Shown here in pieces: positions 1 through 7,291 of a stretch of DNA of 34,693 bases; the stretch's first letter is position 1, and each line of letters starts with the position of its first letter. Origin of the DNA: an uncultured Bacteroidales bacterium. GTDB taxonomy: Bacteria > Bacteroidota > Bacteroidia > Bacteroidales > Bacteroidaceae. The translations under genes were made by a program, and so were the position numbers. Location: assembly GCA_902775975.1 (NCBI GenBank), contig CACYOC010000030.1, positions 1 through 34,693 on the forward strand, read 5' to 3'. The notes below the pieces were generated by a model. It made no database searches and was not told the origin of the DNA. It worked only from the letters and a program-made list of their open reading frames with translations.

Positions 1-156
1 GAACTTGCGAGGATCAAGATACTTGTTGTATTGCGGGTGAGGATGGCGACGGATATAATCACCAATATCAACACGTTGTGTCGTGTTGTCGCTGAATGTT
101 AGGTTGATAGTCAAATTTCCCGCATTCTCTGCTTTTACTATATATAGTTTTTCCAT
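1..156 (-). CDS. DUF2442-like small protein, 3' end cut by window edge
   Basis: The frame is open from the ATG at 154-156 to the window edge, giving 52 residues. The N-terminal half has the beta-rich pattern LTINLTFSDNTTQRVDIGDY, which resembles the start of DUF2442 proteins (a hydrophobic strand, then a polar turn, then a valine-aspartate strand). The function of DUF2442 is not known. It follows another DUF2442 gene and a DUF4160 gene on the same strand, with a 115-base gap that shows no clear promoter, so it may be co-transcribed. The start is supported by an unusually strong Shine-Dalgarno sequence. The C-terminus is not visible, so family membership is likely but not certain. Confidence 0.6.
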   Translation of the reverse strand, partial: MEKLYIVKAENAGNLTINLTFSDNTTQRVDIGDYIRRHPHPQYNKYLDPRKF

Positions 157-161
157 AACCA

Positions 162-170
162 CTCCTCCTT
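162..170 (-). promoter_or_regulatory. Strong Shine-Dalgarno site for the partial DUF2442 gene
   Basis: On the minus strand AAGGAGGAG lies five bases before the ATG at 156. Most genes in this window have only A-rich leaders, so a near-perfect anti-16S match stands out and fixes the start. Confidence 0.6.
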
Positions 171-271
171 TATAGCTTTTTAGTAATCTTTGTACTACGA
201 ACACTCTGTTTCAGGACAAAGAACTTAACCCATTTCTGGATGATGTTCTTATGGTATTTCCTGATGTTTAC

Positions 272-547
272 TTAGTCCGGCTCAGGAACAGATATAGGCT
301 CAGAAGCCATAACAGGAGGCCACTCATGGCCGTTCTCAAGAAGATACTCAGGGGCAATATCTGCACCATTGGCCCAGAACACAGTTCCATCAAGGCCAAA
401 CTTCCTGAACTGCTCTTTGTCCTTTAGCTCGGCATACATCGGGTATTTCAGCAACGGCTCCATATCAACATAGCGCTGAAGACCATTATTGAATTTGCAT
501 AGCAGGGCGTAATTACCCATGTACTCCACATCTATTACCTTTAACAT
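272..547 (-). CDS. DUF2442 domain-containing protein
   Basis: This 91-residue protein has the DUF2442 pattern: a short strand pair (VIDVEYMGNYALLCKFNNG), a VDMEPLL segment, a helix with a PMYAELKD-like stretch, and the closing GTVFWANGADIAPEYLLE motif near residues 54-71. The family is small and of unknown biochemical role; its genes often sit beside DUF4160 genes, as here. Its ATG lies four bases after the DUF4160 stop, and GGGAGG (555-560) inside the end of that gene serves as ribosome binding site, so the two are probably translated together. The C-terminal 15 residues are proline- and glutamate-rich and look disordered. A toxin-antitoxin role has been suspected for such pairs but nothing in the sequence proves it. 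Confidence 0.8.
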   Translation of the reverse strand: MLKVIDVEYMGNYALLCKFNNGLQRYVDMEPLLKYPMYAELKDKEQFRKFGLDGTVFWANGADIAPEYLLENGHEWPPVMASEPISVPEPD

Positions 548-551
548 TATA

Positions 552-803
552 TTACCTCCCTATTTTTTCTATTTTCTCACCTCTTTGGGCTTTCTCCCAA
601 ATGTCCATTACCTCACCTTCGTGTTCATCCAGAAAATGATTGACTAATTGGATGGCTTTTGCCTTTGCCTTACCTTCAACAATTCTTTCTTTGATAGTAA
701 TAGTAAACTCGCCATCCCCGCATCTGACATGAATGTGAGGAGGATTATGGTCGAAGCCATAAATATAAATTAGGATACCTTCTATGATATAAACAGCACC
801 CAT
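552..803 (-). CDS. DUF4160 domain-containing protein
   Basis: An 83-residue protein with the DUF4160 hallmark: a hydrophobic strand (IYIYGF), then the DHNPPHIHV motif near residues 18-26, then a beta strand and a helix with an HEGEVMDIWEKA-like end. The paired histidines in NPPHIHV suggest a metal or catalytic site, but the family has no assigned function. A TTG at 827 would add eight residues, but it overlaps the -7 element of a promoter (825-832), so transcription would begin downstream of it; the ATG at 803 is therefore preferred. It is the first gene of a short minus-strand unit with two DUF2442 genes. Confidence 0.75.
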   Translation of the reverse strand: MGAVYIIEGILIYIYGFDHNPPHIHVRCGDGEFTITIKERIVEGKAKAKAIQLVNHFLDEHEGEVMDIWEKAQRGEKIEKIGR

Positions 804-824
804 ATTTGCATAAGTTTCCGCAGG

Positions 825-854
825 CAAAGGTACAAAGAAAAAATGAAAGACAAA
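825..854 (-). promoter_or_regulatory. Bacteroidota-type promoter for the DUF4160/DUF2442 unit
   Basis: On the minus strand TTTG (854-851), an 18-base spacer and TACCTTTG (832-825) match the Bacteroidota primary sigma consensus (TTTG at -33, TAnnTTTG at -7). Transcription should start near 818, some 15 bases before the ATG at 803. Confidence 0.6.
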
Positions 855-957
855 AGAAAAAGGCGGAAATCTTTCGATGTGTTCTTACTTATTCGTACCC
901 TTGCAGGCAGATATTAACTAAAAGGAAATACGCCATGAAAAATGCTTAAGAAAGGTA

Positions 958-992
958 ACGTCCTCTTGGTGCCCTGACGCCAAGAGGAACGT
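958..992. other. Strong inverted repeat between the dcw cluster and the DUF4160 unit
   Basis: CCTCTTGGTG (962-971) pairs with CGCCAAGAGG (978-987) around a six-base loop, with one G-T pair. The stem extends outward through ACGT (958-961) and its partner with one bulged A (989). No T-run follows directly on either strand, so it is not a textbook terminator; it could be a back-up terminator, an RNA processing site or a protein site. Confidence 0.55.
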
Positions 993-1021
993 CGCACATC
1001 AACCTAAAGAACAACAGATAC

Positions 1022-1054
1022 AAAAAAAAGGCCGCTCCATCACGGAGAAGCCTT
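1022..1054 (-). terminator. Rho-independent terminator of the dcw cluster
   Basis: On the minus strand, 34 bases after the ftsZ stop, AAGGC...CTCC-GTGAT-GGAG...GGCCTT forms a stem with a small internal mismatch and runs straight into eight Ts. Position and T-run fit the end of the long dcw transcript. Confidence 0.75.
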
Positions 1055-1087
1055 ACAACTTACATTATTAACTTTAAAAACTAACGT

Positions 1088-2419
1088 TTAAAATTTGATG
1101 GTTCCTTGTATGATTTCTGGCGAAGGTGTCTCAGACCTGTCGTCCTGACGGGCAATGTCTTCGCCGCTGGCCTGTGAATAGATGCTGTCCAGAATCTCAC
1201 GAGTACGCTTATAGGTCGGCGTCTGCTCGACGGCAGAAATGACGTCGTCGTTGTCGAGGTCCTCAGGACGGAACAGGTAGATGTGCGGACGGCGCTTGTA
1301 GCGCTTCGACTGTGCATCGTTGCCATAGTAGCGGTTGCGGCGATCCTGACGCTTGGCCTCTGCCTCCTGCTCGGCAGCAATACGGGTAGCCTCCTCCTGG
1401 GTGTTGTGGCGCTGGCGGTGGTTGGACATGCCATCGACACGGTCGATGCCGAAGCCGGTAGCCAGAATGGTGACTTTCACCTTCTTGCCCAACTCGGGGT
1501 CAACAGCCAAGCCCCACTTGATTTCGAAGTCGCCGAACTTCGCCATGAAGTCGTTGACATCGTTCATCTCTTCCATCATCAGCGAACCCGTGCCGTCCTT
1601 ATTACCGGCAAAGGAGATGCTGAGCAGTATCTTCTTGGAGTTAAAGACGTCGTTCTCGTTGAGCAACGGCGAGTTAAGGGCATCGTCGATGGCTTTCTTG
1701 ACACGGCCTTCGCCTTCACCGTAGCCAGTGGACATAATGGCGACGCCACCATCCTTGAGGACGGTCTTCACGTCGTTGAAGTCGAGGTTGATGAGTCCGT
1801 GAACGGTGATGATTTCGGCAATGCTCTTAGCAGCGACACTCAGCGTGTCGTCGGCCTTGCCAAAGGCGTCGAGGACGGTCAACTCGGGATAGATCTCGCG
1901 CAGTCGCTCGTTGTTGATAACCAACAGTGCATCGACATGCTTCGACATCTCCTCGACACCGTCGAGCGCCTGGTCAATCTTGCGGTCGCCTTCAAAGCGG
2001 AAGGGAATGGTCACTATACCAACGGTCAGAATGCCCATCTCCTTGGAGATGCGGGCAATGACCGGTGCTGCACCCGTACCGGTGCCGCCACCCATACCGG
2101 CGGTAATGAACGCCATGCGGGTGCCGTCGCTCAGCACGTTCTTGATATCTTCTAAGCTCTCCTCGGCGGCAGCGCGTGCCTTTTCAGGACGGTTGCCGGC
2201 ACCAAGTCCTTCTTTTCCTAACTGAAGATGGACGGGTACAGGCGAGTCGTTGAGAGCCTGATTATCCGTATTACAAAGTACGAAGGTCACATCGTGAATA
2301 CCTTCACGATACATGTGGTTGACAGCATTACCGCCACCGCCACCGACACCAATCACCTTGATGATGCTATTTTCTTTCTCGGGCTCGCCAAAGTCGAGCA
2401 ATATATTGTTGTCTGCCAT
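1088..2419 (-). CDS. ftsZ: Cell division protein FtsZ
   Basis: FtsZ is the tubulin-like GTPase that polymerises into the Z-ring at mid-cell and recruits the division machine. The 443-residue protein has the N-terminal VIGVGGGGGNAVN nucleotide loop (residues 22-34), the tubulin signature GGGTGTG at 110-116, the NNERL segment near 169-173 and the T7-loop sequence NLDFNDV at 211-217 with the catalytic aspartate. After about residue 330 comes a charged, arginine- and glutamine-rich linker and a C-terminal tail rich in I and P that should bind FtsA. The linker makes it longer than E. coli FtsZ (383), as is usual in Bacteroidota. It is the last gene of the dcw cluster, 100 bases after ftsA, and is followed by a terminator. 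Confidence 0.97.
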   Translation of the reverse strand: MADNNILLDFGEPEKENSIIKVIGVGGGGGNAVNHMYREGIHDVTFVLCNTDNQALNDSPVPVHLQLGKEGLGAGNRPEKARAAAEESLEDIKNVLSDGTRMAFITAGMGGGTGTGAAPVIARISKEMGILTVGIVTIPFRFEGDRKIDQALDGVEEMSKHVDALLVINNERLREIYPELTVLDAFGKADDTLSVAAKSIAEIITVHGLINLDFNDVKTVLKDGGVAIMSTGYGEGEGRVKKAIDDALNSPLLNENDVFNSKKILLSISFAGNKDGTGSLMMEEMNDVNDFMAKFGDFEIKWGLAVDPELGKKVKVTILATGFGIDRVDGMSNHRQRHNTQEEATRIAAEQEAEAKRQDRRNRYYGNDAQSKRYKRRPHIYLFRPEDLDNDDVISAVEQTPTYKRTREILDSIYSQASGEDIARQDDRSETPSPEIIQGTIKF

Positions 2420-2431
2420 ATATATTTACTA

Positions 2432-2465
2432 TTTGACAATTTACTATTTACTATTTATTTACTAT
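2432..2465. repeat. A/T-rich low-complexity spacer (TTTACTATT units)
   Basis: The ftsA-ftsZ gap holds several near-copies of TTTACTATT with one TTGACAATT variant. A very similar stretch lies before mraY at 11182-11216. No gene or promoter motif is visible in it. Confidence 0.6.
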
Positions 2466-2511
2466 TTTCGAGATGTCGATATTTCGAGATGTCGATATTT
2501 CGATGTTTCGA
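2466..2511. repeat. 16-bp tandem repeat in the ftsA-ftsZ gap
   Basis: TTTCGAGATGTCGATA occurs twice head to tail (2466-2481 and 2482-2497), followed by a degenerate third copy, TTTCGATGTTTCGA. It sits just downstream of the ftsA stop and 47 bases or more before the ftsZ start. Each unit contains TCGA/TCGATA palindromic parts. Confidence 0.85.
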
Positions 2512-2519
2512 ACGAAGGG

Positions 2520-3971
2520 TTACTCGTCGTCTTCAACCATCTTCTTGCCGAACTCTTTAAGTCCCTTGAAGGCCTTGTTCCAGAAGCTGTTCTCCTTGCG
2601 GCGCTGCTCCTCCTCACGGGCTTTGGCTTCTGCCTCCTCACGGGCTTTGGCCTCTGCCTCCTCACGGCGACGGCGAGCCTCTTCCTCAGCTTGGCGCTTC
2701 TCCTCAGCGGTGCGGATGACACCCGAGGGGGTCTCCACAGCGGTACGGGCACGACGCTCGAAGGTGTTGTCCGAAGACATTGACGAGGTAGTCTTGAACA
2801 GGTCGCCGCCATTGGGGTCATAATCCTGTCCGGCACAGTTGATATCGCCCTTCGCCAAAAGACCCAGCACGGTATTCATCGTACCATCATGGGCATTGAT
2901 GTCGCTAATGGATGACGTGATAGTCTGTGTAACGAACTTGGCGACGCGAATCTTATCGACATGAGTATAGTTGCGGAAAGCCTGCTCGATATTCTTCATG
3001 TTGGAAGCGCCACCCGTCAGAATGATACCACCGAGCAGCTTGTCGCAATACTCATCGGGCACCTGGCACCAGACGTTGGCAACGATTTCCTCCAGACGGC
3101 CTTCGACAATCTCAATGAACTTACGGCTCTCTACCTGACGGTCTTGGTCGATAGAGAGCTTCATGTTGTTGTCTATCTCGCTATTCTCAGTATATGCCGA
3201 GCCGTACTTGAGCTTCATGCGCTCTGCATCAGCTTCTTCCATCTGCAGGGAAGCAATATCTTTCGTGATATTGTTGCCGCCAAGGGGAATGACTGCCAAG
3301 TGGCGCAGGATGTTCTTATAATAGACGGAGACGGTCGTCGTGTCGGCACCCATATCGACCAACGCACAACCGGAGCGCTTCTCCGTCTCGGTCAGCACGC
3401 TGTCCGCCAAAGCCAAAGGAGCGAGGTACAGTTCTGCGATGTTGATATCGGCAGTCTCGAAACACTTGTTCAGGTTCTTATAGAACGCCTTGCGCTGCAG
3501 GATATTGAGGAAATTGCCCTCAATGCGAGAGCACTGGATGCCAACAGGGTCAATCTGATACTGAGAATCGACCTTATACTCCTGAACGGCAGCGTCCAAA
3601 ATCTCCTGGTCGGGATAGGCCACGCTGCGGTTGTTATCCATGAGTTCCACGACCATGTCCTGAGTGACGAGGGTTTCGCCGGGCAGGTCCTTGGCAATGA
3701 CATTGCGGATAGAGCGAATAGACTGACCACCTACACCAACATACACCTGAGTGATGGTGGTCTTCAACTGTTTCTCCAGCTTCGTGATGATACTGGTCAG
3801 ACACTGGGCGGTCTTGTCAACGTTATAGACTACACCTTTACGGATAAACAAGGAAGAGTCCTCCTTGACACAAGCTAGCACCTGAATGCTGCCGTCGAGG
3901 CTCTTCTTGCCGGCAATACCCGTCATCTTAGAGGAGCCCAGTTCGATAGCTACAATAAATTCCTTTGGCAT
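2520..3971 (-). CDS. ftsA: Cell division protein FtsA
   Basis: FtsA is the actin-like ATPase that tethers FtsZ filaments to the inner membrane. The 483-residue protein starts with the phosphate-1 strand VAIELGSSKMTGIAG (residues 7-21), has the phosphate-2 strand LVDMGADTTTVSVY near 205 and the adenosine motif ILTGGASNMKNI near 318. The 1C (SHS2) insertion follows the first subdomain. After about residue 410 comes a highly charged coiled-coil-like linker of E, A and R repeats, then a C-terminal amphipathic helix (FWNKAFKGLKEFGKKM) that should be the membrane-targeting sequence. The family is usually about 420 residues, and the extra length is this linker. It lies 27 bases after ftsQ. Confidence 0.95.
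   Translation of the reverse strand: MPKEFIVAIELGSSKMTGIAGKKSLDGSIQVLACVKEDSSLFIRKGVVYNVDKTAQCLTSIITKLEKQLKTTITQVYVGVGGQSIRSIRNVIAKDLPGETLVTQDMVVELMDNNRSVAYPDQEILDAAVQEYKVDSQYQIDPVGIQCSRIEGNFLNILQRKAFYKNLNKCFETADINIAELYLAPLALADSVLTETEKRSGCALVDMGADTTTVSVYYKNILRHLAVIPLGGNNITKDIASLQMEEADAERMKLKYGSAYTENSEIDNNMKLSIDQDRQVESRKFIEIVEGRLEEIVANVWCQVPDEYCDKLLGGIILTGGASNMKNIEQAFRNYTHVDKIRVAKFVTQTITSSISDINAHDGTMNTVLGLLAKGDINCAGQDYDPNGGDLFKTTSSMSSDNTFERRARTAVETPSGVIRTAEEKRQAEEEARRRREEAEAKAREEAEAKAREEEQRRKENSFWNKAFKGLKEFGKKMVEDDE
2613..2660 (-). repeat. 24-bp in-frame duplication in the ftsA linker
   Basis: Two 24-base copies (2613-2636 and 2637-2660) differ at one base and encode two copies of an eight-residue E/A/K/R unit. 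A third copy begins at 2661. The length in codons preserves the frame, as expected of a repeat that expands and contracts in a disordered linker. Confidence 0.85.
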
Positions 3972-3998
3972 CTTTGTTTGTATTATTTTTGTTTTTAT

Positions 3999-4748
3999 CT
4001 ATTTTTTCTTGCAGATAATCTGGTTGTCGAACTCTACATTGATGTAAGAGTACTTGTTCCAACCGGCCTTAGAGAGCCCATACTTATAGAATTTCTCCAG
4101 ACGGGCCAATTTGTGTTCCAGACGTGTGGGAGCCCCCAAATATATAATATGTTCGCCTACGCGCGGCACCATTTCTATCGTGCCGTCAGAGAGCACGTTA
4201 ATCTGTTCTATCTGATTGCCCCACAACGGGTCTTGCGCCAGATAGCGCCCGATGCGAGTCAGCACCTTTTGAGCATACTTGCGCTGGATGTTGCCTGTAG
4301 CAATGACCAGATTGCTGGCAAAATAGGTGTTAGGCATGATGCTGCCTTGCTCGTCAACATAATAGTCCTCGCCATTGTCGGCCTTCACACGGATAACCGG
4401 CAGGCGCTGGGTGATGGTGACATGAACGCGACCGGTCTGCGTCTTGTAACACTGGGCGGTCTTGATGAAAGGATTCTGGATGAGCGTCTCTTCCATCTTG
4501 CGCACATCGACCTTGCTGATGGGGTCGCCCAACGGATAAAGGCGGGCTCTCTTCAACAACGTCTTCACCTCATCGGCACTCAAAAAGCCCTTGACAGCGC
4601 CCTCCTGGATGTGGATATTTACCTCCGTGCAGACTTCGCTCTGCTCGTCAGGGCGATTGAATGCAGTCACAGCCAACAACAGATAGACAGCCAGCAGCAG
4701 ATCTATCAGTATGATTGCAGTCTTTTTTAAAACATGTGACATATACAT
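3999..4748 (-). CDS. ftsQ: Cell division protein FtsQ
   Basis: FtsQ is a bitopic membrane protein of the divisome that links early and late division proteins. This 249-residue protein has a short cytoplasmic N-terminus, one membrane segment (about residues 9-29, IILIDLLLAVYLLLAVTAF) and then a periplasmic POTRA-like domain (VNIHIQEGAVKGFLSADEV) and an FtsQ beta domain ending at YINVEFDNQIICKKK. Sequence conservation in this family is low, so position between murC and ftsA supports the call. Two starts are possible, at 4748 and at 4742; both keep the membrane helix. It begins 10 bases after the murC stop. Confidence 0.88.
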   Translation of the reverse strand: MYMSHVLKKTAIILIDLLLAVYLLLAVTAFNRPDEQSEVCTEVNIHIQEGAVKGFLSADEVKTLLKRARLYPLGDPISKVDVRKMEETLIQNPFIKTAQCYKTQTGRVHVTITQRLPVIRVKADNGEDYYVDEQGSIMPNTYFASNLVIATGNIQRKYAQKVLTRIGRYLAQDPLWGNQIEQINVLSDGTIEMVPRVGEHIIYLGAPTRLEHKLARLEKFYKYGLSKAGWNKYSYINVEFDNQIICKKK

Positions 4749-4758
4749 CCTTTTATCG

Positions 4759-6141
4759 TTATTGAGGGTTCTTGGTCATTAAAATCTCTGCCATCTGAGG
4801 CACCTGGTTGTCTAAGTCGCCAGCACCTAACACGATGAGTACGTCAAAGTCGTGAGTACGCACAAAGTCTAACACGTCGGCCTTCTGGATGAGTTTTTTC
4901 TCGATGCCAGGACGCAGATGGTCGTAAATCAGCTGCGACGTCACACCATCAATGGGCAGCTCGCGGGCAGGGTAAATCTCGGTGAGCACCACCTCGTCCA
5001 ACAGGCTCAGCGCATCGGCAAAATCTTTATAGAAGTCGCGAGTGCGGGTGTAGAGATGTGGCTGGAAGATGGCGGTAATCTTCCTGTTACGATACAGCTC
5101 ACGGATGCTGCGGGCACTCTGGTAGATTTCCTTCGGATGGTGAGCATAGTCGCTCAGGAACACCAAGCGGTCGGTCTTGATCTTAAAGTCGAACCGACGC
5201 TCAACACCTCCATAGGTCTTCATGCCGTTGCGCAACTCCTCGGCAGTACAGCCTGCCAACTGAGCCATCGCCATAGCGGCAATACCATTCTCGATGTTGA
5301 TGGGGACGGGCTGGCCTAACTCCACATTCCGCACGCTCTCAAAGGGTGAGATGAAGTCAAAGGTAATTTCGCCGTTATCGATACGAATATTCTCTGCATG
5401 GAAGTCGCCCTCGGTCAACGCATAGTCGTAGCGGCGCACACCAGCAGGCAGGGACTCCTGCATCTCCAGTCCGCGATGGATAATCAGGGCACCGCCGGGC
5501 TGTAGCAGTTCCGTATAGTGGCGGAAACTCTCCAGATAGGCTTCCTTGGTACCATAAATATCCAAGTGGTCGGGGTCGGTGGAGGTAATCACGGTCATAT
5601 AGGGCGACAGCCAGTGGAACGAGCGGTCGAACTCGTCGGCCTCGATGACAACGTAGTCGCTGTCAGAGAGGATGTAGTTGGTACCGTAATTCTTGGAGAT
5701 GCCTCCCAAGAAAGCATTACAGTCGAGATGACTCTGGTGCATGATATGGGCACACATGGTTGATGTGGTGGTCTTACCATGGGTTCCTGCCACACAGAGG
5801 CCTTTATGCTGTCGCGTCAAAGTGCCTAACACCTGAGCACGCTTCTGGATGTCAAAGCCATGCTGGCGGAAATACTGCAGTTCCTGATGCTCGGCGGGAA
5901 TCGCCGGCGTATAGATAACCAGGCAGGACTCAGGCTGGCGGCAGGCGGCAGGAATAGCATCGACATTCTCCTCATAGTGGATGAGCATGCCTTCTTTCTC
6001 CAACTGTCGCGTTAAGGCGCTGGGTGTCTTGTCGTAGCCTGCGACTACGAGGCCTTTCTTCAGGAAGTAGCGGGCAATGGCACTCATACCGATACCGCCG
6101 GCTCCTACAAAATATATTGCTTTCAAATCCTTACTTTCCAT
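4759..6141 (-). CDS. murC: UDP-N-acetylmuramate-L-alanine ligase MurC
   Basis: MurC uses ATP to add L-alanine to UDP-N-acetylmuramic acid, the first amino acid of the murein stem peptide, in the cytoplasm. The 460-residue protein shows the N-terminal Rossmann loop GAGGIGMSAIA (13-23), the ATP-binding GTHGKTTT (119-126), EADEFDRSF (168-176), the HLDIYG stretch near 192 and the C-terminal DYAHHP (331-336), the last being typical of MurC among Mur ligases. Its start overlaps the murG end by 11 bases, so the two are probably translationally coupled. Confidence 0.97.
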   Translation of the reverse strand: MESKDLKAIYFVGAGGIGMSAIARYFLKKGLVVAGYDKTPSALTRQLEKEGMLIHYEENVDAIPAACRQPESCLVIYTPAIPAEHQELQYFRQHGFDIQKRAQVLGTLTRQHKGLCVAGTHGKTTTSTMCAHIMHQSHLDCNAFLGGISKNYGTNYILSDSDYVVIEADEFDRSFHWLSPYMTVITSTDPDHLDIYGTKEAYLESFRHYTELLQPGGALIIHRGLEMQESLPAGVRRYDYALTEGDFHAENIRIDNGEITFDFISPFESVRNVELGQPVPINIENGIAAMAMAQLAGCTAEELRNGMKTYGGVERRFDFKIKTDRLVFLSDYAHHPKEIYQSARSIRELYRNRKITAIFQPHLYTRTRDFYKDFADALSLLDEVVLTEIYPARELPIDGVTSQLIYDHLRPGIEKKLIQKADVLDFVRTHDFDVLIVLGAGDLDNQVPQMAEILMTKNPQ

Positions 6142-7243
6142 TTTCTGCTAACTTTATTACTTCTTGCGCGATGATTCTTGCGGAGTCGGGCAATGCCAAC
6201 TTCAGCACGTTCTTACTGAGACTTTCCAACTTGGCATCGTCATGAACAGTAGCGATGGCCAAAGGCAACAGCTGCTCCTTGGCTTCGGCATCCTTGACAT
6301 AGAGCGCAGCGTCACGATGAACCAACGCCAGGGCGTTCTTGGTCTGATGATCTTCTGCCACGTTGGGCGAGGGAACGAGAATGACGGGCTTGCCCAACAG
6401 ACAGAACTCGCTGACAGAACTGGCACCGGCACGGCTGATGACCAGGTCGGCAGCCTTATAGGCAGCAGCCATGTCACTGATAAAGTCTAAGACCTTCAGT
6501 TGCGGCATCTCATGACCCTTCAGACGCTCGGCAATCTCGGCACTATAGAACTTACCGGTCTGCCAGATGAACTGCACATCGCCATTCTTGATCAGGTCCA
6601 GATGCTGCAGCACGCTCTCGTTGATGGTGCGTGCCCCTAAGCTACCACCTACCAAGAGGATAGTCTTCTTCTCAGGGTCGAGGCCAAAGGAGCGAACGGC
6701 AGCTTCGCGAGTGACGGTACTTTCCAATAACTGCTGACGAACGGGATTGCCGGTCAGCATGATTTTCTCTGCAGGGAAGAAACGTTCCATACCCTCGTAA
6801 GCCACACAAATCTTGGCAGCTTTCTTGGCAAGGAGCTTGTTGGTGACGCCGGCATAGGAATTCTGCTCTTGTAACAGGCAGGGAATGCCCTGAGCAGCCG
6901 CCATATTCAAGGTGGGTCCGCTGGCATAACCGCCAACACCGACAGCAACCTGCGGACGGAACTCCTTGATAATCTGGCGAGCCATGCGCTGGCTCTTCCA
7001 TATCTTGTAGAGAACCTTGACGTTCTTCAGCAGATTCTTACGGTCGAAGCCTTGGATGGGCAGACCCTTGATGTCATATCCCGCAGCAGGAACACGCTGC
7101 ATCTCCATGCGTCCCAAGGCGCCGACAAAAAGTATCTTTGCATCAGGGCGCAAGTCCTTGACGGCATTGGCTATAGACACGGCGGGGAAGATGTGGCCTC
7201 CCGTACCGCCACCGCTGATAATCACTCTTAATTCACTACTCAT
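6131..7243 (-). CDS. murG: UDP-GlcNAc:lipid I transferase MurG
   Basis: MurG is the peripheral membrane glycosyltransferase (GT28) that adds GlcNAc to lipid I to make lipid II. With the ATG at 7243 it has 370 residues. It begins VIISGGGTGGHIFPA, with the lipid-binding glycine-rich GGGTGGH at 11-17; GVGGYASGP follows near 90, and the C-terminal domain has VGGSLGA, the ISRAGASSVSE donor-site motif and the PNVAEDHQTKNA stretch. A TTG at 7270 would add nine residues but overlaps the -7 element of a promoter at 7268-7275, so the ATG is preferred. It follows ftsW and may be transcribed both from the main dcw promoter and from this local one. Confidence 0.96.
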   Translation of the reverse strand: MSSELRVIISGGGTGGHIFPAVSIANAVKDLRPDAKILFVGALGRMEMQRVPAAGYDIKGLPIQGFDRKNLLKNVKVLYKIWKSQRMARQIIKEFRPQVAVGVGGYASGPTLNMAAAQGIPCLLQEQNSYAGVTNKLLAKKAAKICVAYEGMERFFPAEKIMLTGNPVRQQLLESTVTREAAVRSFGLDPEKKTILLVGGSLGARTINESVLQHLDLIKNGDVQFIWQTGKFYSAEIAERLKGHEMPQLKVLDFISDMAAAYKAADLVISRAGASSVSEFCLLGKPVILVPSPNVAEDHQTKNALALVHRDAALYVKDAEAKEQLLPLAIATVHDDAKLESLSKNVLKLALPDSARIIAQEVIKLAENGK

Positions 7244-7267
7244 AGTCTTTAAAATATATAGTACCTG

Positions 7268-7275
7268 CAAAGGTA
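7268..7275 (-). promoter_or_regulatory. Internal dcw promoter before murG (-7 element)
   Basis: On the minus strand TACCTTTG fits the Bacteroidota -7 consensus TAnnTTTG exactly. A weak TTTA lies 18 bases upstream, overlapping the end of ftsW. A start near 7261 leaves an 18-base leader before the murG ATG. Confidence 0.5.
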
Positions 7276-7291
7276 ATCATTTTTATTGAAA

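Noticed and set aside
804-827. TTG start for the DUF4160 gene
   Set aside because: It lies in the -7 element of its own promoter and would not be transcribed.
1283-2155. A 290-residue open frame on the plus strand opposite ftsZ
   Set aside because: FtsZ is certain on the other strand, with no promoter or ribosome site for the plus-strand frame.
2432-2511. CRISPR array in the repeat-rich ftsA-ftsZ gap
   Set aside because: The repeats are head to tail without unique spacers and are too short.
2961-3878. A 305-residue plus-strand open frame opposite ftsA
   Set aside because: It mirrors the FtsA core and has no promoter, ribosome site or recognisable domain.
7244-7270. TTG start for murG giving a nine-residue extension
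   Set aside because: The TTG overlaps the promoter -7 element, so the message should begin after it; the ATG at 7243 gives the usual MurG N-terminus.
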